Origin: CAYMAI01 sp964388445
GTDB lineage: Bacteria > 4484-113 > JAGGVC01
DNA length: 64,000 bases
NCBI GenBank assembly: GCA_964388445.1
Contig: CAYMAI010000002.1
Coordinates: 124,001-188,000, forward strand
Direction: 5' to 3'
Below the pieces are notes generated by a model, which was not told where the DNA came from, did not search any database, and worked only from the letters and a program-made list of their open reading frames with translations. Made by a program: the position numbers and the translations under genes. Below, in pieces: positions 25,394 to 33,705 of this stretch. Every line of letters begins with the position of its first letter. Position 1 is the stretch's first letter.

Positions 25394-26482
25394 ATGCACC
25401 GTTATATTTTATTACTTGCTGCGCTGTTATTGATTGCGATTTTGGAATCGCCGGCGAACGCCACGCGCATAAAGGACATCGCATCCATAGACGGCGTAAG
25501 GCCGAATCAAATGATAGGCTTCGGGCTCGTGGGCGGATTGCTCGGAACGGGCGACGACCCGAAAAACGCCGTGTACACACCCGAGGCGATTAGCGGAATG
25601 CTGTCGCAGTTCGGTTTTCACGTTGCCCCGGAGACCATCAACCTCAAGAATTTCGCCGCGGTCGCGGTAACCGTGGATATGCCTGCATTTATACGTTCCG
25701 GCGACAGGCTGGACGTTACGGTTTCGAGCATCGGCTCGGCGAAGAGCATCGAAGGCGGGATATTGTATCGAACCCTGATTTACGGTCACGACAATAACAT
25801 TTATGCCGTGGCGCAGGGGCCGGTGTCGCTCGGCGATTTCGTCGGTCAGACCGGAGGCGGCGGTGCGAAAAAACATACGACGGTCGGCCGCGTAGTCGGC
25901 GGCGCGATTGTGGAGCGCGAAATTCCATCGACGGTTCTGAAAGAGGACGGAACGATTAGAATTAACTTGCACCGCCCGGACTATACGACGGCGCAAAACA
26001 TCACGGTCAAACTGCAAAAAATATACGGCTCCGGCGCGGCGATGGCCTCCGACGCGGGAAGCGTTGCGGTAAGAGTGCCGGAGTATTACCGGTACGACCT
26101 CGTGCCGTTCATTGCCGCAATCGAGAGTTTCGAAATAGAAGGCGACGCGCCTGCGAAAGTGGTCATCAACCAGCGTACGGGAACGGTCGTCATGGGCGGC
26201 GACGTTCAAATTCTGCCGATTGCGGTCGCGCACGGCTCGCTGTCGATATCGGTGGGACGCACAGGAGGGGTTTCCGCAAGCGGCGGCGCGGTGGAATTGC
26301 CGGAGGAAGGTTCCACAAATGCCGGCGGCGCAGACGGCCCCAAGGAAAAATTCGTGCGCGTAAACGCGAAAGACGTCGTCGGCGGGCTAAACAAGCTCGG
26401 CGTCGCGCCGCGCGATATCGTGGCGATTTTCGAGGCGATGTCCGCCGCCGGCGCGCTGATGGGAACGCTCGAGGTTATTTGA
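25394..26482 (+). CDS. flgI: Flagellar P-ring protein FlgI
   Basis: Forms the periplasmic P-ring. The 362-residue protein has a cleavable signal (ending ESPANA) followed by the invariant FlgI opening TRIKDIASIDGVRPNQMIGFGLVGGL. Further hallmarks: GTGDDPKN, NLKNFAAVAVTVDMPAFIRSGDRLDVTVSSIG, VAQGPVSLGDF, VVINQRTGTVVMGGDVQ. The ribosome site is GGGAGGTG. It is the last gene of the flagellar run; the stop codon touches the stop codon of the convergent methyltransferase gene with no base between, so a following flgJ is absent here. Confidence 0.96.
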   Translation: MHRYILLLAALLLIAILESPANATRIKDIASIDGVRPNQMIGFGLVGGLLGTGDDPKNAVYTPEAISGMLSQFGFHVAPETINLKNFAAVAVTVDMPAFIRSGDRLDVTVSSIGSAKSIEGGILYRTLIYGHDNNIYAVAQGPVSLGDFVGQTGGGGAKKHTTVGRVVGGAIVEREIPSTVLKEDGTIRINLHRPDYTTAQNITVKLQKIYGSGAAMASDAGSVAVRVPEYYRYDLVPFIAAIESFEIEGDAPAKVVINQRTGTVVMGGDVQILPIAVAHGSLSISVGRTGGVSASGGAVELPEEGSTNAGGADGPKEKFVRVNAKDVVGGLNKLGVAPRDIVAIFEAMSAAGALMGTLEVI

Positions 26483-27388
26483 TTATAATTTTAACTTCAG
26501 CTGCTGCTTTAAGGGAAGCAACCGGTTTTCAGCATTATCTATATAACATGGATCAATTTCGTATCCCACATATGACCTATCACTTTCAAGTGCTGCAATT
26601 GCGGTTGTGCCGCTACCCATAAAAGGGTCTAGGACAATGTCACCCGTATAGGTATACAATTGTATCAGTCGATAGGGAAGTTCGACCGGAAATGGTGCCG
26701 GATGACCAACTTTCTTCGCGGATTCCGGATTCATAAGCCAAACAGATTTGGTCCATTCCATAAACTGCTCTTTTGATATTGTATCCTCTTTATTTTCGGA
26801 CCTTTCACGCTTAAAAATCCCTTTGGAAAAAACTAAAATGTACTCGTGCATGTCTCTAAGAACTGGATTAGATGCTGATTTAAAGCTACCCCAAGCCATC
26901 GACACGCCTGCTCCAGCGCCCTTGTTCCATATTATTTCGCCTCTCATTAAAAATCCTATATCCATCATTATCATTGAAATATGGTCAGATAACGCAATAT
27001 AGGGTCGCCTTCCAAGATTAGCGACGTTCACACAAGCCCTACCGCCAAAGACAAGGACTCTATAGGTTTCTTCAAATACGCGACGTAGCATCATAAGATA
27101 TTCCGTCAAAGATAGGTCCTCATCATACTCTTTGGTGACATTATAGGGTGGTGAGGTGACCATTAAATGCAATGAATTATCAGGAATATCCTTCATGTAT
27201 TCGGAACTGGCCGGTACAATAGTATTAATTAACTCCTTTGGAAACTCATTATCAGGCTGAACCGTCAAGTCATTGCCGTTGTTACGCAGCTCTTCGTACA
27301 TTTTAGTGTTGTAGTAATTCGATGAATCATGCCCGATTCGCGAAGTCGTGCCGAATTTACTAGTTTTTGATCCTTTTGACTTACTCAT
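26483..27388 (-). CDS. Type II DNA methyltransferase, probably N4-cytosine
   Basis: A 301-residue beta-class amino-methyltransferase: catalytic motif IV Ser79-Pro-Pro-Tyr82 (in TSPPYNV) precedes the AdoMet-binding motif Asp254-PFMGSGTT. An SPPY tetrapeptide is most common in N4-cytosine enzymes, while DPPY is common for N6-adenine (family knowledge). It follows the restriction enzyme with an 8-nt overlap (ATGAGTAA) and a GGGAAAAAG leader; an in-frame start 13 codons earlier is less likely. Base composition is clearly more AT-rich than neighbours and codons such as AAA, ATT and TTA dominate, pointing to recent transfer. Confidence 0.87.
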   Translation of the reverse strand: MSKSKGSKTSKFGTTSRIGHDSSNYYNTKMYEELRNNGNDLTVQPDNEFPKELINTIVPASSEYMKDIPDNSLHLMVTSPPYNVTKEYDEDLSLTEYLMMLRRVFEETYRVLVFGGRACVNVANLGRRPYIALSDHISMIMMDIGFLMRGEIIWNKGAGAGVSMAWGSFKSASNPVLRDMHEYILVFSKGIFKRERSENKEDTISKEQFMEWTKSVWLMNPESAKKVGHPAPFPVELPYRLIQLYTYTGDIVLDPFMGSGTTAIAALESDRSYVGYEIDPCYIDNAENRLLPLKQQLKLKL

Positions 27389-28007
27389 CTTTTTCCCAAA
27401 GCTCAAGCCACCTTGCGAAAGGGTCAACCTGCAACTGAGATTTATGCCAATTTATTGGTATAATTAAACAAGTTGGGTGGTGCGCTAATTTCTCCATTGC
27501 TAAGCGGGAGATTTCAACGCCCCTTGGATTTGTGCCACGCTTTGGCAACAGCATAAATTGGCTAGGTCCTAGTTCCTCGAAAACCGATTCTTGTGCTGAT
27601 TTAGGCAAATAATATAGCCCACCCAAAGCATTCCAGTTTATTTGGACCAGAAGAATATCGCAAGATGGCTTATATGTTTGCAAAAACTCTGAAGCCTTCT
27701 GTGAATCTACAGTCCAAATTAGCTTAACGCCAGACAACCTTGTACCAGTAATTGTTTTTATTGAAATTGGTGAGGAAAATACAATAACATCGGTTTCTTT
27801 GGCTGTAATCGCGACCTCCGTTTTAACATTTTCCTTTCCGAACACATGTATCAACAAGGCAACAATAATCCTTTCTCTAAGCGAGCCAACTTCCATACCA
27901 ACTTTTCCTGCACGCGAACTCTCAATCTCGGCCATTTGGAAAAACCTTGGCAAGCGAGTCTGAATTCTCCTAACTAGTTGATCATCTGTGAATAATCTGG
28001 AAAGCAC
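27381..28007 (-). CDS. Type II restriction endonuclease (possibly ThaI-like)
   Basis: A 208-residue protein with a PD-(D/E)xK-type pattern: Glu71, Asp73 in KETDVIVF and Ser82-Ile-Lys84 in PISIKT. It is encoded immediately before the methyltransferase, the usual order for a type II pair. The opening LFTDDQLVRRIQTRLP and ESSRAGKVGMEVGSLRERI call to mind the ThaI family (CGCG cutters), which would agree with an N4-cytosine partner because CGCG has no adenine; I hold this from memory and cannot check it. Start GTG at 28007 with AAAGG about 10 nt upstream. AT-rich like its partner. Confidence 0.65.
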   Translation of the reverse strand: MLSRLFTDDQLVRRIQTRLPRFFQMAEIESSRAGKVGMEVGSLRERIIVALLIHVFGKENVKTEVAITAKETDVIVFSSPISIKTITGTRLSGVKLIWTVDSQKASEFLQTYKPSCDILLVQINWNALGGLYYLPKSAQESVFEELGPSQFMLLPKRGTNPRGVEISRLAMEKLAHHPTCLIIPINWHKSQLQVDPFARWLELWEKDE

Positions 28008-28037
28008 TTCAATTTACCTTTCTATCTTACCAAAAAA

Positions 28038-29006
28038 CTACTCCACCGCCTTTGCCACTTCTTCTTCGAAGAGAGGAAGAATCGTGAACAAATCGCCGAC
28101 TATGCCGTAATCCGCCAATTGAAAAATCGGCGCTTCCGCGTCGCTGTTTATCGCCACGATTACCTTCGATGTTTGCATACCCGCTAGGTGCTGAATCGCG
28201 CCGGATATGCCGCACGCGACGTAAAGCTTAGGGTTGACAGTCTTGCCCGTTTGGCCTACTTGGAAACTGTGGGGTATCCATCCCGCGTCCACGGTCGCGC
28301 GGCTCGCGCCCATCGCCCATCCGAATCGAGTAGCGATTTTCTTTATCGGCTCGAACCCTTCCGGGCCTTTTACTCCGCGTCCGCCGCTTATTACGACTTC
28401 GGCCTCGCGCAAGTCCACGACGCCCGCTTCTTTCGCCCGTAGTTCTTTGGTGACGGCTTTTTCCGCTGCAAAATCGCAGGAGAGTTCGACGGCTTCCGCC
28501 CCCCCGCCTTTTTCGTCCGCCGGCATGAAATTGTTGGGGCGAATGCTGATTATTTGCACACTGCCGCCGCCGCCGGCCTTGCATTTGCTTATGATTTTTC
28601 CGGCGTACAGCGGTTTTGTGGCGATAACGCCATCGCCGTCAGATTCCAGCGCCGTAGCGTCCGAAATCAGCCCGCATCCGAGTTTTGCGGCAAGCCGCGC
28701 CGAAACGTCGCGTCCGAACGTGGTAAAACCGAACAGCACGAAAGAAGCGCCTTCCGATTCGACGGCGGACTTGATCGCTTCGGCAATCGCGCCGGGCGCT
28801 GCGGAGTTGAAGTCCGCGTCGCCTATGCAATAGACCTTCGAAGCGCCGCGGGCTGCCAGTTGCGGCGCGAGTCCTTTCGAGCCTTTTCCAACTATTACCG
28901 CCGCGAAATCGCCGCCAAAAACGCCGGCGGCGCCCGCGAGTTCGAAACTCACTTTGCGGAGTTTTCCCTCCGCCGTTACTTCCGCAACTATCAATACTTT
29001 CGCCAT
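28038..29006 (-). CDS. etfA: Electron transfer flavoprotein, alpha subunit
   Basis: Together with EtfB it accepts electrons from acyl-CoA dehydrogenases and hands them to a membrane oxidoreductase. The 322-residue protein has an N-terminal ETF domain (VLIVAEVTAEGKLRKVSFEL) and the C-terminal FAD domain with VVISGGRGVKGPEGF, GWAMGASRATVDAGWIPHSFQVGQTGKTVNPKLYVACGISGAIQHLAGM, and VAINSDAEAPIFQLADYGIVGDLF. The Arg, Ser and Gln-x-Gly-Gln-Thr-Gly FAD contacts are intact. The ATG at 29006 follows GGAGAG. A 48-nt gap follows etfB. No extra ferredoxin domain is present. Confidence 0.96.
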   Translation of the reverse strand: MAKVLIVAEVTAEGKLRKVSFELAGAAGVFGGDFAAVIVGKGSKGLAPQLAARGASKVYCIGDADFNSAAPGAIAEAIKSAVESEGASFVLFGFTTFGRDVSARLAAKLGCGLISDATALESDGDGVIATKPLYAGKIISKCKAGGGGSVQIISIRPNNFMPADEKGGGAEAVELSCDFAAEKAVTKELRAKEAGVVDLREAEVVISGGRGVKGPEGFEPIKKIATRFGWAMGASRATVDAGWIPHSFQVGQTGKTVNPKLYVACGISGAIQHLAGMQTSKVIVAINSDAEAPIFQLADYGIVGDLFTILPLFEEEVAKAVE

Positions 29007-29054
29007 TTGTCTCTCCAAGTTTTCCTTTTCCCGAAGCGTAAGCGGAAACCGGGA

Positions 29055-29822
29055 TTAAAGCACCTTTGCTTCTTCGCGCAACAGCCGCACGAGTTCTTTC
29101 ACCTGCTCGGCGGGTTCGCCCTGAAGCACCTTGCCCGCTTGTCTTGCCTGCGGAGTCGAAAACGAAACGAAGTCGACCGCCGCATCGAAAGCCGTGAAAC
29201 CGAAATCCGCGGGAGTTTTTTCTTCCCACGGTTTTTTCTTTGCGCCCATTATTCCCTTGAGAGCGGGATAGCGCGGCTCGTTGATGCCTTTATCCACCGT
29301 TATGACTGCCGGCAGGGCGACTTCGACGACTTCCGTTCCGTCGTCGGTATTGCGCTCGCATATCGCTTTTCCGTCCGCCAAATCGAGCTTCGTCACCATC
29401 GCGACATGCGGCAAGCCGAGCAGTTCCGCAACGAAAATCGGCGTTTGGCCGAAGTCGTAATCCACGCCTTGTTTGCCTGCCAAAATCAAGTCCGGTTTTT
29501 CGCTTTCGAGCGCTTTAGCGATAATCGCGGCCGCCGCTGCTGGATTCGCGCCTTCCATTTCCGGACAGCCGACCACGACGGCGCGGTCAATGCCCATTGC
29601 AAGCACGTTCAGAAGCACTTTTTTCTCGCTTACGCCGCCCACGGTCAGGAAAAAAGTCTCGCTTCCCGGCGCGGCCTCAGCCTTGCGTATCGCCTCTTCG
29701 ACGGCGTATTCGTCATAGGGATTTACGACGTAAGGGATGCCCGCGCGCGACACCTTGCCGCCCTCGATGCGGGGCCTTGACTCTGTATTTGGGACTTCCT
29801 TCACAAGTACAGCTATTTTCAT
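29055..29822 (-). CDS. etfB: Electron transfer flavoprotein, beta subunit
   Basis: Beta subunit of ETF, which holds an AMP or second FAD in the alpha/beta interface. The 255-residue protein shows KIAVLVKEVPNTES, VVNPYDEYAVEEAIRKAE, the DLILAGKQGVDYDFGQTP motif and PAVITVDKGINEPRYPALKGIMGAKKKP. Sequence around GKQGVDYDFGQ fits the EtfB group found with EtfAB:quinone oxidoreductases. The true start is the ATG at 29822 behind GGAGAG; the longer open frame upstream is a shadow overlapping the divergent gene. A consensus-like promoter (TTGACC-18-TATAAA) sits 34 nt upstream. Confidence 0.95.
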   Translation of the reverse strand: MKIAVLVKEVPNTESRPRIEGGKVSRAGIPYVVNPYDEYAVEEAIRKAEAAPGSETFFLTVGGVSEKKVLLNVLAMGIDRAVVVGCPEMEGANPAAAAAIIAKALESEKPDLILAGKQGVDYDFGQTPIFVAELLGLPHVAMVTKLDLADGKAICERNTDDGTEVVEVALPAVITVDKGINEPRYPALKGIMGAKKKPWEEKTPADFGFTAFDAAVDFVSFSTPQARQAGKVLQGEPAEQVKELVRLLREEAKVL

Positions 29823-29855
29823 TTTCTCTCCGCCAAATATGGGATATGGCAGGCT

Positions 29856-29885
29856 TTTATACCATTCGAGCCGATGAGCGGTCAA
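29856..29885 (-). promoter_or_regulatory. Sigma70-type promoter of etfBA
   Basis: TTGACC (29885-29880) and TATAAA (29861-29856) on the minus strand with an 18-nt spacer and a TG before the -10 (TGgTATAAA). A leader of about 27 nt with a ribosome site follows. Confidence 0.6.
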
Positions 29886-30011
29886 GGAAAAGGCTTGATA
29901 ATTGCGGCTCAAGCTGTGGCGCGCCATAAAGATATATGCCGGCTGCGGCTGGTAGTAATGTTCCGATGCTAAACTTTCTGGCAGCTTCCCATCTCGCGAT
30001 CTGGAGCCTTT

Positions 30012-32021
30012 ATGCATCCTGTTCACGGACCTTTTCTGAAAGCGGTCTATGCGCTTATTCTGTTTGCGGCGGTAGGCTACTTTCTTTTTCAGATATACAA
30101 GCGATTTTTGCACTTTTTCAAGGCCGCGCCGCTTTCGAGAGGCGACAGGCCTTTTGAGCGCATAACCGGCGTTCTGAAATTTTACCTAGGCCAAGCCAAG
30201 CTTTTTCACGGCTATTGGTGGGCCGGATTGATGCACGCCCTTATTTTTTGGGGCTTTTGGGTAGTCAGCGTCAATACGATTCACTTCATAATGGGCGGAT
30301 TCGTGGAAGGAGCGCATTTGCCGCTTCTCGGCCGCGAGCAATTGCTCGGAAAGTTCTACATTTTCTGCCGGGACCTGTTTGAAGTCATAGTCGTCATAGC
30401 GGTTTCGCTTGCAGGTTTGCGCAGGCTTATAACGCGGCCGAAGCGCCTTTCCTATAACGTTGAAGCACATTTGATTTTGTTTCTAATCGGCACGTTAATG
30501 GTGACCGACTTTTTCATCAGCGGGGCGGAGGCGGCGGCAACAAATCCGAGCCCGGCGAGTTTTATCGAAAATTCCATCGGCATTTGGATGACCGGCCTTC
30601 CCGGAAGCGGATCTGCGCTCGGAGTCGCGGCTTGGTGGATTCATTTGTTCGCGCTTTTGTTTTTCTTGAATCTATTGCCCAACGGCAAGCATTTTCATGT
30701 CGTAACCAGCATTATTTCCGTCTACACCCGCAATCTTGGCCCAACGAAGCTGAATAAAACCGATCTCGAAGCGGCGGAAGAAAAAGAAAAATTCGGCGCG
30801 GGAGAAATATACGACCACGGATGGAAATATCTGCTCGACAGTTATTCGTGTACGGAGTGCGGCAGATGTCAGGACAATTGCCCGACGTACTACACCGGAA
30901 AAGAATTAAATCCGAAATTTATTCCCGTCGATATTCGCGAGTACTTGTTTGAAAATCAAAAAGCGCTGCTTGCCGGGGCGCGTGAAGATAGCGAGAACGG
31001 AAGCGTGCCGCGCCTACTTGGCGAAACGATTAGCGAGCAGCGAATTTGGGATTGCACTACCTGCAGGGCATGCGAGGAATTTTGCCCGATTTTCATCGAG
31101 CACCTCGGGCCGATTATGGGCGCACGCAGGCACCTTGTGATGGATCGCGACGAGTATCCCGAAGAGCTGACCGTCTTTTTCAGAAATATGGAAACGCAGG
31201 CAAACCCTTGGGGAGTGGGACAAGAGAACAGGACCGCGTGGATGGAAGGTTTGGACGTGGAAGTTCCGATTATGGCGGAGAATCCGGACAAGGAAACGCT
31301 GCTTTGGCTCGGCTGCAGCGCGAGCTTCGACGCGCGCAATCAGCGAATCGCCCGCGCGCTGGTTAAGTGCCTTTCCGCGGCGGGCGTGGATTTCGGATAT
31401 CTTGGACTCGAGGAAACCTGCAACGGAGATTCGGCAAGGCGCGCAGGCCACGAATATTTGTTCCAAATGATGGCGCAGCAGGTTGCGGACACGATAGGCC
31501 AGTATAAAAACCTCAAGCGAATAATCACGCCCTGCCCCCACTGCTTCAACATTTTCAAGAACGAGTACGCCGAATTCGGAATGACACTCGAGGTCGAACA
31601 TCATTCGCAAGCGCTCGCGGCTCTAATCGAGGAAGGCAAATTGAAACCCGGCGGCGATGCAACGAGCGGCGCAAAAAAGACCGTTTATCACGACAGCTGT
31701 TACCTCGGCCGCTATAACGGCGTGTACGAAGAGCCGCGCGAAATCTTGAAGGCGGCTATCGGCGTCGTGCCGGGCGAGGCGGAACAGCATCACGCGAAAG
31801 GTATGTGCTGCGGCGCGGGCGGCGCGAGAATGTTTATGGAGGAAAAGCACGGAACGCGGATAAATCATGCCAGAATCGAACAGCTTACAAAGGACGATCC
31901 GGACGCCATAGCTACGGCATGCCCGTATTGCCTTACTATGCTCGGAGACGCTATCAAGGAAACCGGCCGCGAAGAGCTTAAGATATTGGACGTCGCGGAA
32001 GCGCTTGCGGACAGGCTGTAA
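30012..32021 (+). CDS. Membrane Fe-S oxidoreductase, EtfAB:(mena)quinone oxidoreductase type
   Basis: A 669-residue protein joining a NarI-like membrane cytochrome b part (about six hydrophobic segments, residues 1-235, with His residues in FHGYWW, LMHALIF, WWIHLF and GKHFHV as possible heme ligands) to a ferredoxin domain with two 4Fe-4S motifs (SCTECGRCQDNCP and DCTTCRACEEFCP). It ends in a pair of CCG/HdrB-like domains (LWLGCSASFD... ETCNGDSARR; HDSCYLG... GMCCGAGGARMF). This architecture next to etfBA is the EMO type that passes beta-oxidation electrons to menaquinone (established in strict and facultative anaerobes). It is divergent from etfBA. ATG start with GGAG. Confidence 0.9.
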   Translation: MHPVHGPFLKAVYALILFAAVGYFLFQIYKRFLHFFKAAPLSRGDRPFERITGVLKFYLGQAKLFHGYWWAGLMHALIFWGFWVVSVNTIHFIMGGFVEGAHLPLLGREQLLGKFYIFCRDLFEVIVVIAVSLAGLRRLITRPKRLSYNVEAHLILFLIGTLMVTDFFISGAEAAATNPSPASFIENSIGIWMTGLPGSGSALGVAAWWIHLFALLFFLNLLPNGKHFHVVTSIISVYTRNLGPTKLNKTDLEAAEEKEKFGAGEIYDHGWKYLLDSYSCTECGRCQDNCPTYYTGKELNPKFIPVDIREYLFENQKALLAGAREDSENGSVPRLLGETISEQRIWDCTTCRACEEFCPIFIEHLGPIMGARRHLVMDRDEYPEELTVFFRNMETQANPWGVGQENRTAWMEGLDVEVPIMAENPDKETLLWLGCSASFDARNQRIARALVKCLSAAGVDFGYLGLEETCNGDSARRAGHEYLFQMMAQQVADTIGQYKNLKRIITPCPHCFNIFKNEYAEFGMTLEVEHHSQALAALIEEGKLKPGGDATSGAKKTVYHDSCYLGRYNGVYEEPREILKAAIGVVPGEAEQHHAKGMCCGAGGARMFMEEKHGTRINHARIEQLTKDDPDAIATACPYCLTMLGDAIKETGREELKILDVAEALADRL

Positions 32022-32051
32022 TATACAGCCGACGAAAACCTGCCAAAAGCC

Positions 32052-33644
32052 TTACAAAATGTCCTGCGGGAAAATGTTGTTTTTCCACTCGCAGTCGGCA
32101 AGGAATTCTTCGGCAAGCGTTCCGGTCATAAGGCCTTCGTAAATGTGGTTGAAGTTCGCGATGTGCATTTTGGTGCGCGAGACGGCGTAATCCACCATCG
32201 TGCCGGTTTGCATGATAAACGCCCAGTCGCTGGATTGGAGCAGCATCAGCTCTCTGCGAGCCTGTTTAATCGCCCTTTGAACGAATTCCGGCGGATGCGG
32301 CATAAACCTTTCGTTAAGCTCGTCCATTCTCGCCGCAAGCTCGACGAGATGCGGGTAAATCCACTCGTTGGCGGCGGACAGCCAAAAGCCGCTATATCCG
32401 CCCGCCCCCCAGCTGGATTCCGCGGGAGTCACCATTTGATTGGTCGGATAATCGGCGAGATAATCTTGCGCAGCCGCAAGGTCGATTATCCCGGGAAACT
32501 CGGCGTACTTCCGGATCGCATGTTCGAGAAAATACACGCCTTCGAACCACCAGTGCCCGAATAACTCCGCGTCGTATGGCGCGATGATAACCGGCGGGCG
32601 GTCAATGACATTCGAAAGATGTTTAACCTGCTCGACCCGGTTGAAATGAAAATTCGCCGCGTGCTCCTTCGTTTTTTCGTATGCCGCGTGGGGATCGTAA
32701 ATTCGCTTGCTCGCGGTTTTACCGGTTATGGAGTGATACTTGAAACCGGTATGTATCCGTACTCCGCCGTCGTGCACGTATGGCCCTACATATTCGAGCG
32801 GCAAATCGAAACCGATGTCGCGATAAAAATCCCGGTACTCCGCGCTGCCCGGATAGCCTTCGTCCGCGCTCCAAACCTGCTTGCTCGATTCCTTGTCGCG
32901 CCCGAACGCAGCGACCCCATTTTCGCAATACACCGGCGCGTGCACGCCGTACACTGGCGCCGGATAGCCGTGCTCGATGCCGTGCGTATCCACGAAGAAA
33001 TAGCGCAAGCCTTCGTCAAGCAAATAGGCTTCTAGTCCCGGAAAATATCCGCATTCGGGAAGCCAGATGCCTTCGGGACGCCTGCCGAGCACATATTCAT
33101 GATACGCGGCGCCCACCCGAAGTTGGCGGCGAATTGCGGACGGCGTATGTTTCGCGAGCGGCAAAAACATATGCGTCGCGGCGCAGGTGATAATTTCCAG
33201 GAAGCCGGCTTCCATGGCCTCGCGGAATGCGCGCGCAATGAACGTGCCGAATTCGTCGGCGAAAAGCTTTCGGCAATCTTGAAGGCGGTCGTGATACATA
33301 TGAGCGAGATGATGAAACTCTCTCGCTTCTCTGTAAGTGCGCTCGATTTCCCGGCGCGCGAGTTCGATGTGTTCATCGAGAAACCGCAAGTACCTGTGTC
33401 TGAGAAGTTCGTCTTCGAGCATTGCGAGTAGCGAAGGGGTAAGCGACATTGTGAGACGAAACTTGACGCCGTCCGCGCGAAGCCGCTGCATCATCCTTAT
33501 CAGCGGAATGTAAGTTTCCGTTATCGCCTCGAACAGCCAGCGCTCCTCGAGGTGTCTTTCATGCTCCGGATGACGCACGTAAGGAAGGTGCGCATGAAGC
33601 ACGAGAATCAGTTTCGCAGGCAGATTGGCGCTCATTTCGTACAT
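32052..33644 (-). CDS. GH57 glycoside hydrolase, probable 1,4-alpha-glucan branching enzyme
   Basis: A 530-residue cytoplasmic enzyme of family GH57 in the AmyC/TTHA1902-like branch. Features: LVLHAHLPYVRHPE at the N-terminus, GIWLPECGYFPG with candidate nucleophile Glu197, APYDAELFGHWWFEG with candidate acid Asp358, and the C-terminal helical domain (RAIKQARRELMLLQSSDWAFIMQTGT) diagnostic of the branching-enzyme group. It would act in glycogen synthesis. No other glycogen gene is in view. The ATG at 33644 or the in-frame ATG at 33635 can be the start; neither has a clear ribosome site. A TAGAAT box lies 24 nt upstream of the first. Confidence 0.87.
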   Translation of the reverse strand: MYEMSANLPAKLILVLHAHLPYVRHPEHERHLEERWLFEAITETYIPLIRMMQRLRADGVKFRLTMSLTPSLLAMLEDELLRHRYLRFLDEHIELARREIERTYREAREFHHLAHMYHDRLQDCRKLFADEFGTFIARAFREAMEAGFLEIITCAATHMFLPLAKHTPSAIRRQLRVGAAYHEYVLGRRPEGIWLPECGYFPGLEAYLLDEGLRYFFVDTHGIEHGYPAPVYGVHAPVYCENGVAAFGRDKESSKQVWSADEGYPGSAEYRDFYRDIGFDLPLEYVGPYVHDGGVRIHTGFKYHSITGKTASKRIYDPHAAYEKTKEHAANFHFNRVEQVKHLSNVIDRPPVIIAPYDAELFGHWWFEGVYFLEHAIRKYAEFPGIIDLAAAQDYLADYPTNQMVTPAESSWGAGGYSGFWLSAANEWIYPHLVELAARMDELNERFMPHPPEFVQRAIKQARRELMLLQSSDWAFIMQTGTMVDYAVSRTKMHIANFNHIYEGLMTGTLAEEFLADCEWKNNIFPQDIL

Positions 33645-33705
33645 ATATTGCGCCGCAAGGCGCGTGCCATTCTATCACTCCACGAGGCCCGGCGAATCGC
33701 GGCGT

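Noticed and set aside
29823..30113. Upstream extension of the etfB frame
   Set aside because: EtfB homology starts exactly at the ATG at 29822, which has GGAGAG; the extension overlaps the divergent oxidoreductase gene.
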